Origin: Candidatus Vondammii sp. HM_W22
GTDB taxonomy: Bacteria > Pseudomonadota > Gammaproteobacteria > Chromatiales > Chromatiaceae
Reading direction: 5' to 3'
DNA length: 64,000 bases
Assembly: GCF_022530855.2 (NCBI RefSeq)
Contig: NZ_CP099567.1
Coordinates: forward strand, 1,240,001-1,304,000
Shown here: positions 39,430-49,344 of the stretch, one piece after another
Position numbering within the stretch: the first letter of the stretch is position 1
Layout of the letters: every line of letters begins with the position of its first letter
Notes under the pieces: generated by a model
Seen by the model: the letters and a program-made list of their open reading frames with translations, nothing else
Database searches by the model: none
Told to the model about the DNA's origin: nothing
Translations under genes and position numbers: made by a program

Positions 39430-40007
39430 TGAAGCCGTTTTCAACACTCTATGAGCGGGTGATGCGGTGGTCAAAGCATCGCCATGCTGCACGTTATCTG
39501 TTCGGGCTCAGTTTTGCGGAGTCCTCTTTTTTCCCCATTCCACCGGATGTTATGTTGGCACCCATGGCATTGGCTACACCCTCCAAGGCGTGGAATTTTG
39601 CGGCTCTGACAACTGCGGCATCAGTGCTTGGCGGACTACTTGGCTATTTTATTGGACTGTTCGCCTTTGACATGGTCGAACCATTGCTTCGAGAGGGTGG
39701 CTACTATCCGAGGTATCTGCAGGCGAAGGGCTGGTTTGATGAGTGGGGCTTCTGGGCTATTTTTGTAGCCGGATTTTCACCCATACCCTATAAGATATTC
39801 ACCATTACTGCCGGTGTTATATCCATGGCGCTGATTCCGTTTGTTCTGGCCTCAGCTATTGGCCGAGGCGCCCGGTTTTTTCTGGTTTCTGCCTTGATGG
39901 CCTGGGGTGGAGAGCGGATGGATGGTATGTTGAAGAAATATATCGACTGGATCGGTTGGCTGGTGGTGATTCTGGTGGCGGCGGTAGTAGTCGTTGTCAA
40001 ACTATAA
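39429..40007 (+). CDS. yqaA: YqaA/DedA (SNARE-associated) family membrane protein
   Basis: A 192-residue protein with about five hydrophobic segments. ESSFFPIPPDVMLAPMALA and FVAGFSPIPYKIFTITAGVISM are the re-entrant DedA/VTT-domain motifs with the conserved F-PIP. It is a likely lipid scramblase or transporter of the inner membrane. The location between pcm and nlpD is common in gammaproteobacteria. Confidence 0.88.
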   Translation: MKPFSTLYERVMRWSKHRHAARYLFGLSFAESSFFPIPPDVMLAPMALATPSKAWNFAALTTAASVLGGLLGYFIGLFAFDMVEPLLREGGYYPRYLQAKGWFDEWGFWAIFVAGFSPIPYKIFTITAGVISMALIPFVLASAIGRGARFFLVSALMAWGGERMDGMLKKYIDWIGWLVVILVAAVVVVVKL

Positions 40008-40029
40008 GTGTAAAAATGAGTCTCTTGCG

Positions 40030-40845
40030 ATGACCACCAGATGGTGGGCTTTTTTTTCGCCCAGTGGGCGGCTGGTTCCATCATTGTTATTGCTTCTCTG
40101 TATCTCTAGTGGATTACTGAGTAGTTGCAGTTCACCGCCCAAAGCGCCGGTGGTTTCCAGAGAAGCGCCAGCGCATCGAATAACCAAACGTCCAAAGTAT
40201 TACCGGATTAAGCGGGGGGATACCCTCTACTCTATCGCCTGGCGTTTTGGCCTTTCTTACCGTACATTAGCGAGATGGAACAATATACGGCCTCCGTATA
40301 CCATCTATCCCGGCAAGCGTTTACGGTTTGCCTCCGTTACTGGCAATGAAACCGTAAAACCCAGGACTATCCGGATAACCAAGAGACCGCCCAGTAGAAA
40401 GAAACAGGCAAAGAGCGGGGGCAAGCAAACTGCCTCATCCACTAAAACGAGTAAGTCAGCCAAAGCGGTAGCGTTGCGCTGGGGCTGGCCGACGAAAGGT
40501 GTGGTGGCGCAGTTTTTTGTCAAAGGGGATTTGATGCGTCAGGGTATTAAGATCAGGGGGCGGACCGGACAACGGGTATTGGCGGCGGAGGTTGGCAAGG
40601 TGGTGTATGTCGGCAGCGGACTGATTGGCTATGGCCGCCTGATCATTATAAAACATAATAAAAACTATCTGAGCGCCTACGGGTACAACAGAAAAATATT
40701 GGTGAAGGATGGGGATGAAGTAGCTAAAGGTGAACGCATAGCTGAAATGGGGGGCGATGACAGTAATAAACCATTGCTACATTTTGAGATCCGGCGAAAT
40801 GGAACGCCGGTGAATCCGGTGAAATTACTGCCACGCCAGCATTGA
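40030..40845 (+). CDS. nlpD: Murein hydrolase activator NlpD (LysM + degenerate LytM)
   Basis: A 271-residue lipoprotein (lipobox LLSSC). LysM repeat YYRIKRGDTLYSIAWRFGLSYRTLARWNNI is followed by a basic linker. The C-terminal M23/LytM domain runs from WGWPTKGVVAQFF to LHFEIRRNGTPVNPVKLL. The first zinc His of active LytM enzymes (H-GID) is replaced (RQGIKIRG), as in NlpD/EnvC activators, which switch on cell-division amidases. Start ATG 40030 keeps the signal peptide near the N terminus. rpoS follows at 45 bp. Confidence 0.93.
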   Translation: MTTRWWAFFSPSGRLVPSLLLLLCISSGLLSSCSSPPKAPVVSREAPAHRITKRPKYYRIKRGDTLYSIAWRFGLSYRTLARWNNIRPPYTIYPGKRLRFASVTGNETVKPRTIRITKRPPSRKKQAKSGGKQTASSTKTSKSAKAVALRWGWPTKGVVAQFFVKGDLMRQGIKIRGRTGQRVLAAEVGKVVYVGSGLIGYGRLIIIKHNKNYLSAYGYNRKILVKDGDEVAKGERIAEMGGDDSNKPLLHFEIRRNGTPVNPVKLLPRQH

Positions 40846-40890
40846 TGTGGCGCGTGAGCTACAGCTGATCCGCCAGTGAGGAGGAATTGT

Positions 40891-41874
40891 ATGGTAGAGC
40901 GTTCGGATGACGAGTCCGTTGATACCAAGCTTGAAAAGTTAACTAAAAATAAGTCGGCCGGATCAAGATCGAAGAAGAATGATCTCTCTGAGGCTGTGGC
41001 GGTGTCAACCAATGCTATTTCGGCAGAAGCGCTCTCTGTCAGCCAGATGGATGCCACTAGGCTCTATTTAAGTGAGATCGGAAGTTCCAAACTACTGACG
41101 GCGGAAGAGGAGGTCTATTTTTCCCGGTTGGCCCAGAGTGGGGACATGCCATCCAGACAACGGATGATCGAAAGCAACCTGCGTCTGGTGGTAAAAATTG
41201 CCCGTCGCTATATGAACAGAGGGCTTGCCCTGCTGGATCTGATTGAGGAGGGTAATCTGGGGCTCATTCGTGCGGTGGAGAAATTTGATCCGGAAAAAGG
41301 ATTTCGATTCTCAACCTATGCCACTTGGTGGATCCGTCAGACTATCGAGCGGGCCATTATGAACCAGACCCGTACTATTCGCCTACCCATACATGTGGTC
41401 AAAGAGATCAAGGTCTATCTCAGGACGGCCCGCAAGCTGGCTCAAACCCTTGATCATGAGCCATCGGCCGAAGAGATAGCTACACTGTTGGACAAGCCTT
41501 TGGATGAGGTGAAGCGAATGCTCGGTCTCAATGAGCGTATAACCTCTGTGGATGCACCTTTTGGTAAAGACGCGGATAAGCCTTTGCTGGATACAATTCC
41601 CGACAGGAAGAATCGGGATCCAACTATTGACATTCAGAATGAAGGACTCCACGCCAACCTGGATGAGTGGCTAGGCAAGCTGAATGACAAGCAACGTGAG
41701 GTGGTGGAGCGGCGTTTTGGACTTCATGGGTATGAAAACTCTACCTTGGAGCAGGTGGCTAACGAATTGGGTGTGACCCGTGAAAGGGTGCGCCAGATTC
41801 AGATGGGTGCTTTGAAGCGGCTGCGGATTATTCTTGAGAAGGATGGTTTTTCGATTGATGCTATTTTTAAATAG
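40891..41874 (+). CDS. rpoS: RNA polymerase sigma factor RpoS
   Basis: A 327-residue sigma-70 family protein starting [11 protein letters not shown] behind GAGGAGG. Region 1.2 is [27 protein letters not shown]. Region 2 is [55 protein letters not shown]. Region 4.2 carries the [31 protein letters not shown]. It directs the general stress and stationary-phase response. The nlpD-rpoS pairing supports rpoS over other group 2 sigma genes. Confidence 0.96.
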   Translation: MVERSDDESVDTKLEKLTKNKSAGSRSKKNDLSEAVAVSTNAISAEALSVSQMDATRLYLSEIGSSKLLTAEEEVYFSRLAQSGDMPSRQRMIESNLRLVVKIARRYMNRGLALLDLIEEGNLGLIRAVEKFDPEKGFRFSTYATWWIRQTIERAIMNQTRTIRLPIHVVKEIKVYLRTARKLAQTLDHEPSAEEIATLLDKPLDEVKRMLGLNERITSVDAPFGKDADKPLLDTIPDRKNRDPTIDIQNEGLHANLDEWLGKLNDKQREVVERRFGLHGYENSTLEQVANELGVTRERVRQIQMGALKRLRIILEKDGFSIDAIFK

Positions 41875-41918
41875 GTCATGACCGGCTTTATTCGTACCCC
41901 GTTATACTTATTCGATAC

Positions 41919-42812
41919 GTGAAAGGTGGTAAATGGATAAAGTTGGGTAGCGATCTATCGCCAGCTCTCCAGGAATACGCCAGAATAGCGGTGTTAGGTA
42001 AGGGAATGCCCACATTGGCTGATAGGTTTATCACAGATGCTCAGTTAAAACCAAACACTCTTAAGCAGTACCGACAAGCAGCAGCAACAATAAAATCAAC
42101 ATTTTCTGATTTTGGCCCAGATCAAGTTAGGCCAGAGGATGTATTCCGCTTCATGGGTCACCATGACTCTACTCCAAATATGGCAAATAGAATGCGCTCA
42201 GTCCTAAAAATGCTCTTTGAATGCGCTGTGTTATCTGGACAGTGCGCGGGGAACTTGGTTCTACCCGTTAAACGTTTCAAAGAGGCACAGAAGGTATTTG
42301 ACTGATACAGAGTACGCTGCAATCCATAAGGCGGCCCCACCAGCAATGAAAGCGATTATGGACATAGCTTACTTGACGGCACAAAGAATCGGGGATGTGC
42401 TGAGAATTCGCTTGTCTGATATCAACAAAGGCGGCGTAGCGTTCGAACAGGAGAAAACCGGAAAGCGTTTGATTGTAGGAATGTCGCCAGTACTTAAAAT
42501 GGCGACAAATGCCGAAAGAAGGATGCACGGAAGCAAGATAATTTCGACCTATCTATCAGGACAGAGAAACGGCAAGATGCGTTACTTATGGAGGAGTGCG
42601 GATCTATTTAAGAGATCTACAGAGATATCTGGTGTTAAAAATGCTCATCTGCATGACCTGAGGGCAAAGAACATTACCGATGCCAAAAAATAAGGCTAGA
42701 TCCCCAATCGTTAGCTGGGCATACCACCAAATTGCAGACAGTGAGATACATCAGAGACAAGGAGATACACGTTGTAAAGGGTCCAAGTTTTAGGCGACAG
42801 TCATAAATTTTA
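41919..42812 (+). pseudogene. Tyrosine recombinase (phage-type integrase), frameshifted
   Basis: The N-terminal SAM-like part (ARIAVLGKGMPTLADRFI, KPNTLKQYRQAAATIKSTF) ends at 42304. The catalytic part continues in another frame from about 42290: YLTDTEYAAIHKAAPPAMKAIMDIAYLTAQRIGDVLRI contains the first Arg, and NAHLHDLRAKNITDA the H-x-x-R. After a further shift near 42690 LAGHTTKLQTVRYIRDKE supplies the Tyr region. All catalytic parts are present but split over three frames. It probably marks an old integration next to rpoS; no attachment repeat was found. Confidence 0.8.
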
Positions 42813-43046
42813 GACAACTGTAACTTACTGAGTGAAAAGGAACGGTAATCATACTACGATGATTTGTCAATAGCACTGTGCCCGTGTTAATAGACGTTGT
42901 GAGGATGCTGTTTCTGGAACTGTAGGCGGCAGGTGTGCCAATCTCAGGCGCAGACGTACCTAGAGGTGCCCATGACTTTTGTTGCACAGATTTATTGAGA
43001 ACTTACGAATGAAAAAAATATTGGTCGAACGTGACTGGAGAGAATT
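42813..43046. other. Intergenic stretch without recognised features
   Basis: No gene, terminator or repeat is apparent between the integrase remnant and tlpA. Confidence 0.4.
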
Positions 43047-43556
43047 ATGCGGAAATTTTTGACTATCAAGTTTGCTCTGTTGTTATGGTTGGTGATCTTT
43101 CCTGTGTCCGTGATGGCTGAGCCAATTGACTTTACGCTCCCGGATTTGGATGGCAAGGAGCGCTCACTCTCCGATTTTCGCGGGAAATGGGTGTTGGTGA
43201 ACTACTGGGCCACCTGGTGTCCGCCATGTCTGGCGGAGATGCCGGAGCTCGAACTGTTTCACAACCAACATAAAGAGAAGGATGCCATGGTAATCGGCGT
43301 TGCCATGGATGATATGGACTCTAAGCGATTGAAGGTGTTTCTGGAAAGGCAGTTTATCAGTTACCCTATATTGCAGAGATCTTCAGGTACCCATACTGAA
43401 TTAGGTACTGTGCCTGCATTGCCGACATCTTATCTGATCTCTCCCGAGGGAGAGATAGTGGCACGTCAGGTTGGAACGGTTACCGGTGAGGTTATTGAAA
43501 ACTACATTAAAAAACACAATAAACAGCAACAGATTGCGGGACGGGAGGTGAAATGA
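43047..43556 (+). CDS. TlpA/ResA-type thiol-disulfide reductase
   Basis: A 169-residue periplasmic thioredoxin-fold protein. The signal peptide is RKFLTIKFALLLWLVIFPVSVMA. DFTLPDLDGKERSLSDFRGKWVLVNYWATWCPPCLAEMPEL carries the redox-active CPPC, and VPALPTSYLISPEGEIV the cis-Pro loop. It is likely to reduce cytochrome c or other periplasmic disulfides. A second gene overlapped its stop (ATGA), with a signal-peptide-like start, but is lost after about 30 codons where an IS256 remnant begins. Confidence 0.9.
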   Translation: MRKFLTIKFALLLWLVIFPVSVMAEPIDFTLPDLDGKERSLSDFRGKWVLVNYWATWCPPCLAEMPELELFHNQHKEKDAMVIGVAMDDMDSKRLKVFLERQFISYPILQRSSGTHTELGTVPALPTSYLISPEGEIVARQVGTVTGEVIENYIKKHNKQQQIAGREVK

Positions 43557-43639
43557 CGTATGCGCATCGTTTGATCTGGCTTTTCTGTTTTTGACTGTCG
43601 GGCTGGCACAGACTGCAGCTCCCTGTGATCTTGGCAGCT

Positions 43640-44745
43640 CAAAACTAAAGAAGATCACAACGAGTTTCGGCAAATTCTGGCCAAAATTACGATCGATGCA
43701 GCAGCAATCCGAAGCGAGTAATAGCCGTAACGGCACTACTGGCAAGACCTTGCAAACGGAAGATGGCCAGTTTGAACTGGATACTCCACGAGAAAGAACG
43801 GGCAGCTTTAAACCCCGGCTGGTTAAAAAGCACCAGCGTCGATTTACCTCAATGGATGACAAGATCCTCTTCTTGTATGCTCAGGGTATGACGACCCGCG
43901 AAATCGTCACGGCATTCAAGGAAATGTACGGAGCCGATGTCTCCGCCACACTCATATCCAAAGTCACTGATGCGGTTATCGAGCAGATTGACGAATGGTA
44001 ATCTTGCCCCCTGGATGCGATTCAGCCTATTGTTTATCTGGACAGCATTGTCATTAAAATCCGGAAAGACAAGAAAGTGATCAACAAAGCAATTTACCTC
44101 GCTTTGGGCGTCAACTTGGAAGGCCACAAGGAATTATCGGGGATGTGGCCGCCGGGGAAGAGGGTGCCTAGTTCTGGCTAAACCTGCTGACAGAGCTTCA
44201 GAATCGCGGTGTGAAGGATACTTTGATTGCCTGTGTCGATGGCTTAAAGGGCTTTCCTGATGCAATCAACACGGCTTTTCCGAATGTCCAGCTGTGTATT
44301 GTGCATATGCTACGGAACTCGATGAAGTAGGTGCCCTGGAAAGACTACAAGCCTGTGGCGGCTGATTTGAAAAAGAGTTACCAGCCCATCACCGGGGAAG
44401 AAGCCTTACCGGCGCTGGATAAATCCTCTGATCGATGGGACAACAAACACCCCCGGATCAGCCGCTCCTGGAGTGCCCATTGGCAGAATCTCAACACGCT
44501 GTTCAACTACCCGTAGGACAGACGAAAAATGATCGCAAAGCGATCAAAAAACGGAAGTTGTTTCCAACCGATGATTCGGCGAAGAAGGTCATCTACCTGG
44601 CAATCCAGGCCGCATCGAAAAAGTGAACAATGCCGATCCGTCATTGGGAACCAGCACTGAATAGATTTATGATTGAGTTCGAAGAACGCTTAGCGGTATA
44701 TATTTAACCCTGGCTGTTACATAGAAAACTTTACAGGCTCAGAAG
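43640..44745 (+). pseudogene. IS256-family element remnant
   Basis: The frame resembles the 20517 transposase from SEASNSRNGTTGKTLQTEDGQFELDTPRERTGSF to the end RFMIEFEERLAVYI near 44706. It has stops after DEW (44000), at VP- (44329) and near 44515, and a deletion after LFNYP. The right end TGTTACATAGAAAACTTTACAGGCTC is visible at about 44714-44740. The left end and the first 40 codons are lost. The sequence is closer to the MIDKKEL variant. Confidence 0.8.
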
Positions 44746-44770
44746 AATTCCTCTTTATAAGAGCCCCTAG

Positions 44771-45019
44771 GTGCGTGCGACGCTTATTTTTGCATTTTTT
44801 GATCTCAATGACAATCCCATCAAACGTGCTCACCTCACGGGCGCTACCAATGGTCCTGAAGAGTTTCTATGGCTAAGTGAACTGGATGGTACGGTGGAAG
44901 TGGTGGCTTGCGGTGAATTATCGGCGATTGATCAATTCAAAGCATGGTTGACTCGTGGATCCCCAGGTGCCAGAGTGAGCGGCGTTTCCTGTGAACTTAT
45001 GGATAAACGGAGTTTTTAG
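44771..45019 (+). pseudogene. Acylphosphatase-like C-terminal remnant
   Basis: LDGTVEVVACGELSAIDQFKAWLTRGSPGARVSGVSCELM matches the second half of acylphosphatases (DGRVEV-A-GE...WL--GP..A-V--V). The N-terminal phosphate-binding loop (GRVQGV-FR) is missing; the sequence before LDGT is unlike the family. An IS256 end abuts the left side, so the gene is probably 5'-truncated. Confidence 0.5.
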
Positions 45020-45148
45020 GGATTTACTGTCGGTTGACGTAATATCTCAAATAGTCCGTACGGCGGGCCTTCCAAGAGACGCAGTAAATACTCCCTGTAA
45101 GCTTGATGGCGGCACTCTTGCCGCCCACACTCTTGGAAATGGCATCTC

Positions 45149-45187
45149 CGTACCCTCCTGAAAACATCTACGCAGTGTTAATGAGAA
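45149..45187 (+). repeat. Dispersed intergenic motif, copy E (upstream of sfsA)
   Basis: CCGTACCCTC, then AACATCTACGCAGTGTTAAT and GAGAA. It ends 30 bp before the sfsA ATG, the same spacing as copy D before surE. Confidence 0.6.
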
Positions 45188-45216
45188 CCTGACGAATTAT
45201 CGAATTTAACCAGACT

Positions 45217-45924
45217 ATGCAGCTCCCTCCACTGACCAAAGGCGTGATTCTCTACCGCTATAAACGATTTCTTGCCGATGTAGAGCTGGATGATGGCTCC
45301 CTGGTGACGGCACACTGTCCCAATACTGGCCGGATGACGGGTTGTTGGGAGCCGGGGGCACCAGTGGAACTCAGTTACAGCGACAACCCTAAGCGTAAGC
45401 TGGCCTGGACTCTGGAAAGAGTCGATATGGGCCGGGGATGGGTTGGGGTAAATACCGCCAGAACCAACAGCATTGTGGCGGAGGCGATTACTGAAGGTAG
45501 AGTGCCTCCGCTTTCAGGTTATGCCCGGCTGCAGTGGGAGGTGAAATATGACTTCCCGGATCACCCGCCATCACGCCTTGATCTGATGCTGAGCGAAGGT
45601 GACAGTTCCGATGCATTGGTTGAGATAAAAAATGTAACCCTGCTGGTCGGGGACACTCTGCAGTTTCCGGATGCAGTCAGTGTACGGGCAAAAAAACACC
45701 TGGATGTCCTGATGGGCGCTGTAGAGAGGGGGTTACGGGGCATTATCTTGTTTGCGCTGAATCGACCGGAGGGCGATACTTTCGCCCCAGCCGCAGAGAT
45801 AGATCCAGGTTATGCCGTTCGGTTAAAAGAGGTTATTGACAACGGGGTTGAGGCATATGCCTTACGCCTTAATCATCAAGAGAAAGGTATTGTAGGCGGA
45901 GGGATGGTTTCCGTAAGCCGGTAG
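45217..45924 (+). CDS. sfsA: SfsA family DNA-binding protein / sugar fermentation stimulation homolog
   Basis: A 235-residue protein of normal length. LTKGVILYRYKRFLADVELDDGSLVTAHCPNTGRMTGCWEPG is the N-terminal OB-like part. The C-terminal nuclease-like fold has PSRLDLMLSE, ALVEIKNVTL and FPDAVSVRAKKHLDVL, with Asp, Glu and Lys residues arranged as in restriction-type active sites. The biological function of the family is not settled. It is intact among decayed neighbours. Confidence 0.92.
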   Translation: MQLPPLTKGVILYRYKRFLADVELDDGSLVTAHCPNTGRMTGCWEPGAPVELSYSDNPKRKLAWTLERVDMGRGWVGVNTARTNSIVAEAITEGRVPPLSGYARLQWEVKYDFPDHPPSRLDLMLSEGDSSDALVEIKNVTLLVGDTLQFPDAVSVRAKKHLDVLMGAVERGLRGIILFALNRPEGDTFAPAAEIDPGYAVRLKEVIDNGVEAYALRLNHQEKGIVGGGMVSVSR

Positions 45925-45945
45925 TTACCATGAGACTCTGACTTC

Positions 45946-46955
45946 CTAGGCTGAGCTGCGGTTGGCAATAAAGGTAATGTCTTTATGTTTGATGATAGTC
46001 CCCGGTGTTGGCACAGCATGGTTTTTGCGGGGACAAAGTCGGCCAGAGTGGTGTATTTTCCCATCGGCAGCTTAATCACAAGTTCTTCGCAAAGGTCATC
46101 GAGTTCGATGCGTGCATTGACCAGATACTCATTTTCGCCAACACACTGAATTAATTTTCCAGAACCAGCTGTGCTGTCATATTCGTCTTCCAGCTCCATC
46201 ACCACCTCTCAAGCCGGTTTCTGGCTACTTTTGAAGCGGTGAATCTAAACATCCTTGACGACTATGGTTTTACCTTCTGAAGGCAGTTCTCCTTCTGACA
46301 GAGATGCTGCAAAATGTTGGGCGATGTCTGCTCTGGGTGTCAGGTGTCTCGCCGCCCAATTCAAATATCCGATCGATGAACCCTGCTTCGTGCTGATTTA
46401 GGGCACCCTGGCCCACCGCATCATGCGCCAGCGTTCAGTAACAATATTACCTTTGGAGCGCTCTTTTCCGACAATCATTCGAAATGAAAAATTCGGATGC
46501 ATGCCGGGCTATCCAGCGTATGGGGGTGATGCATCGGGCGAAAAGTTCAATCGGGCGGCTCTCTGAGCTGGCGAAGGCTATGTTTTTTATCGCCAGAGCC
46601 TTTGGTATGATTTCACCAAACAGCAATAGAACAGGTACCATGATCAGCAGGTTATACGGTTTACTGTCCGTGCCGAACAGCTGAATGACCACAGAGGCTG
46701 AGATAACAGATGCAGTGACGTTGACGAACTCATTGCCGATCAGAATATGACGATGAGGCGTCTGGGTTCGCCCAGCAGACACTGGATTAGCTCTGAACGC
46801 GGGACTGCCATCCTGGCGCGCATCTCTCCAGATGGACGCTGTTGAGCGAGGGCATGGCAGTCTCTGAGCGTGAGAAAAAATCGGAAAGTCCAAATAGAAA
46901 GATAAACAGGGCCAATTCCAGCCAGAATGCCAAGTCCACGCAGTTTTTTCTCTGC
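45946..46955 (-). pseudogene. CorC/CNNM (DUF21) family membrane protein, decayed
   Basis: Read on the minus strand, pieces in different frames give the DUF21 membrane part (FLFGLSDFFS, then IGNEFVNVTASVISASVVIQLFGTD and LLIMVPVLLLFGEIIPKALAIKNIAFAS) and, at the end, the CorC_HlyC domain (DEYDSTAGSGKLIQCVGENEYLVNARIELDDLCEEL). The CBS region is largely lost. Several frameshifts and stops make it clearly nonfunctional. Confidence 0.75.
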
Positions 46956-48410
46956 TCAGTCTGAGAGTGAGTTGATGATTGAAGTCAATGGCTCTACGGG
47001 GTATCTGAATGGATACACTTTGTCTCCTATCTGTGCCATGACGCCGATCCAGTTGGAGTCGCCACCGTAGACAATACAGTGGTTTTTTATATCGTTCACA
47101 TTTTCCCATATGGTCTCATCGGTTGACATGGGTGTGTGCCCGACAATAAAGATGGTCTCCGGCGATACACCAAGGCATTTGCGGAATTTCTTGATATCAC
47201 CCTTTGTATAACCTGACATCCGGCTTGGGGTTTTCAGCCGTCTGTTGATCAGTTCATCCATAAGACCAGGATGCTTTCTTATGTTTATCAGCTTCTCCAT
47301 ACTGCAGGAGGAGGTGGGTGGCGCTGCGTGACAGGCGATATAGTGTTTTGAAAATACCACATAGGGGATCTGGTCGTAAAAACGCTCTATCTCTTTTCGA
47401 TACTCTTTGCCCCGTGATTTATTCAGCTTCTTTTCCCATAGCAGACCCTGGGGAATGCCTCTCTTGGCGATCTCTTCTGAAAAACTGTCATGATTCCCCC
47501 GAATATAGAACACCTGCTTGGGAAAGCGGACTTTGAGCTTGAAGATAAAGTCCATTATCAGCAATGAACTCTCCATCTTATCCATCTCCCCTTCCTCCTC
47601 GGAATGGACCGCATCGCCCAGGATGATCAGAGAAGCACTCCCTTGTTCAAGGTCTTCAAGAAAGCCATTCTGCGTTAGTATTACCAGGAGACTATCAAGC
47701 TTTGTATGCAAGTCACCAAGAATAAAAGCGGTGGTCTCTTTCGGCAGACATAAAACACCACCGGGCCGGCCGCTGGCATCCGGCTGACAGTATTTTTCCT
47801 CTTTCAGGATAGCATTGACTTTCTGAATCAACGAGAGAGCCTCTTTGCTTGGAAGCGTTTCTATGGGGCCGCCAAAAATATCACGCAGTTTCCTGAGTTT
47901 TTTCTTTCGCCAGTTGAATATCTGATTGATTTTTTTCTCTTTGTAGAGTGGCGCAATACAGCTTCCTGACTTTGAGTCATGGTTTTTGAATATCAGTTTC
48001 CCATTGTCGTTGGTTATGCTGAGATGACGCTCCATGATATTTTTTGAGATATTCAGGAAGGCACGCTGTTGGCTGTTATTGCGGCTCAGGGTTAACTTCT
48101 TACCCACTTTAAGGCGAAAAAAACCGCTGATTTTCGAGTAATAGGTGTCGGGATCAAACAGAATATAGCTTTTAAGTGAGCGATTATTCTGTTTGTCTGT
48201 AAGACAATTTTCAGGATACAGGTGGAGTGCTTTTCCATCGGGACCAATGTTCAACTGAATCGGGTAAACATGGAGAGGGACCACGATTTTTTTATCCGGC
48301 AGGTGGTAAGATTCCTTGATATCGATCTCTTCACACTGGGTAAGGCCGACGAAGGTTGATTTCAGTCTTTTCAGAAAGCTCTTCTGTTGTTTGGAGCTTG
48401 ATTTTGCCAT
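46956..48410 (-). CDS. FHA-domain metallophosphoesterase (PPP-type phosphatase)
   Basis: A 484-residue protein. Residues about 95-155 look like an FHA phosphothreonine-binding domain (LTLSRNN..MERHLSITNDNGKLIFKNHDSKSGSCI). Residues 228-470 form a calcineurin-like phosphatase: LGDLHTKLDS (GDxHG variant, 231-240), ILGDAVHSEEE (GDxxDRG variant), IRGNHDSF (304-310), IACHAAPP and IVGHTPMS. It probably removes phosphate from proteins or nucleotides recognised through FHA. It lies 3 bp after the P-loop ATPase gene, so the two should act together. Confidence 0.8.
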   Translation of the reverse strand: MAKSSSKQQKSFLKRLKSTFVGLTQCEEIDIKESYHLPDKKIVVPLHVYPIQLNIGPDGKALHLYPENCLTDKQNNRSLKSYILFDPDTYYSKISGFFRLKVGKKLTLSRNNSQQRAFLNISKNIMERHLSITNDNGKLIFKNHDSKSGSCIAPLYKEKKINQIFNWRKKKLRKLRDIFGGPIETLPSKEALSLIQKVNAILKEEKYCQPDASGRPGGVLCLPKETTAFILGDLHTKLDSLLVILTQNGFLEDLEQGSASLIILGDAVHSEEEGEMDKMESSLLIMDFIFKLKVRFPKQVFYIRGNHDSFSEEIAKRGIPQGLLWEKKLNKSRGKEYRKEIERFYDQIPYVVFSKHYIACHAAPPTSSCSMEKLINIRKHPGLMDELINRRLKTPSRMSGYTKGDIKKFRKCLGVSPETIFIVGHTPMSTDETIWENVNDIKNHCIVYGGDSNWIGVMAQIGDKVYPFRYPVEPLTSIINSLSD

Positions 48411-48413
48411 GTG

Positions 48414-49046
48414 TTAATTCTCTGGGTCGATAATGCGGAGGGGAAGCCCCTCGGTTCCTTCGCGGATATAGACATTGAGTCCCTGCTGATGAAGATAGTG
48501 TGCAATTATCTGATAAGTTATAATTTGCCTGTTCACTTGATCGATTTCTATATTGGCATCCACATGATGAGTGCCGCTCTGGCTTCGTTTCTGGCGTTGC
48601 TCAAAAAGCATGCCCCTGGGTGGCAACAGAAATTCAAATACATACCTGGCGTGCCAGTCGACCGATAAGAGGTGGCGTTTAAGCGGCGGGATTTTGATTC
48701 TTTCCAGCTCCAGCTCCAGTGGAAGGTCTGCCTCTGTCCACTCTTTCTCGAAGACTGCAAGCGCTTTCTTGAAACCTTTGAAAGGGAGCCCCAGGTGGAT
48801 CTCCCGGGGACGCAGTGCCAGGGATTGGGCAGCCCACCATTTATGCATGGTAAGATCGGTGTAGCCTTCTTCCAGCCAGCCTCCGAGCTTTCTTACCAGA
48901 GTGCTTTTCCCCGCGCCTGGGGGACCGCTGATGAGCAATTTTCGAAAAGAGACATCACTCGGGAAGGGGATGTCCTTGATCACCTTCAGCTTTTCAATTG
49001 GTTTACTCTTTAAGCAAAACATTGTTTTATCTTGGTGGCTGATCAT
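48414..49046 (-). CDS. P-loop ATPase/kinase partner of the FHA-phosphatase
   Basis: A 210-residue protein with a Walker A GPPGAGKSTLVRKLGGWLEEG at 41-49 and onward, and a helical remainder (FEKEWTEADLPLELELERIKI, then HHVDANIEIDQVNRQIITYQIIAHYLHQQGLNVYI). The layout resembles small nucleotide or polynucleotide kinases with a P-loop, but I cannot name the family. Start ATG 49046, alternative ATG 49022. The downstream FHA-phosphatase gene follows at once, suggesting an opposed kinase-phosphatase pair. Confidence 0.7.
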   Translation of the reverse strand: MISHQDKTMFCLKSKPIEKLKVIKDIPFPSDVSFRKLLISGPPGAGKSTLVRKLGGWLEEGYTDLTMHKWWAAQSLALRPREIHLGLPFKGFKKALAVFEKEWTEADLPLELELERIKIPPLKRHLLSVDWHARYVFEFLLPPRGMLFEQRQKRSQSGTHHVDANIEIDQVNRQIITYQIIAHYLHQQGLNVYIREGTEGLPLRIIDPEN

Positions 49047-49120
49047 CTTTAATCAGTCTATCTGATATCACCTGACAAAAGCACAATAATCAATATAGCC
49101 CTAAAAAGTAAATCAGTTAA

Positions 49121-49281
49121 GGAGCCTCTGGTTAATTCTGGATCGGATGGATGACGAGTTGAAACCTTCCGGGTCAAGGCGAAAATTGCCGGTAATAGTT
49201 GGCTATTGCCAAGATTTTGAACGCACAGAGCCGGGATATTTCAGCCGTCAGACACCGATTCATGAATTGATCAGAGGCTTC
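49121..49281. mobile_element. IS5-type MITE, copy 1
   Basis: The 161-bp element has near-perfect 18-bp ends (GGAGCCTCTGGTTAATTC and inverted GAATTGATCAGAGGCTTC) flanked by TTAA and TTAT. It is nearly the same as 60681-60829 over its length. The ends match those of the IS5-type remnant at 56000. It lies between the ATPase gene and the pit terminator. Confidence 0.8.
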
Positions 49282-49299
49282 TTATGAAATATCAGTGAT

Positions 49300-49326
49300 A
49301 AAAAAAGCCCCCCACTGGGAGGCTTT
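49300..49326 (-). terminator. Rho-independent terminator after pit
   Basis: On the minus strand AAAGCCTCCC-AGT-GGGGGGCTTT is followed by a run of seven T. It lies 18 bp after the pit stop codon. Confidence 0.85.
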
Positions 49327-49344
49327 CTCTCCTTCGGGCCAGTA

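Noticed and set aside
42790-42987. 65-codon minus-strand frame between the integrase remnant and tlpA
   Set aside because: No family-like sequence, no ribosome site and no operon context.
43553-43640. Short gene after tlpA starting ATGACGTATGCG
   Set aside because: It stops or shifts frame after about 14 codons and is cut by IS256 sequence, so only a lost second gene of the operon can be inferred.
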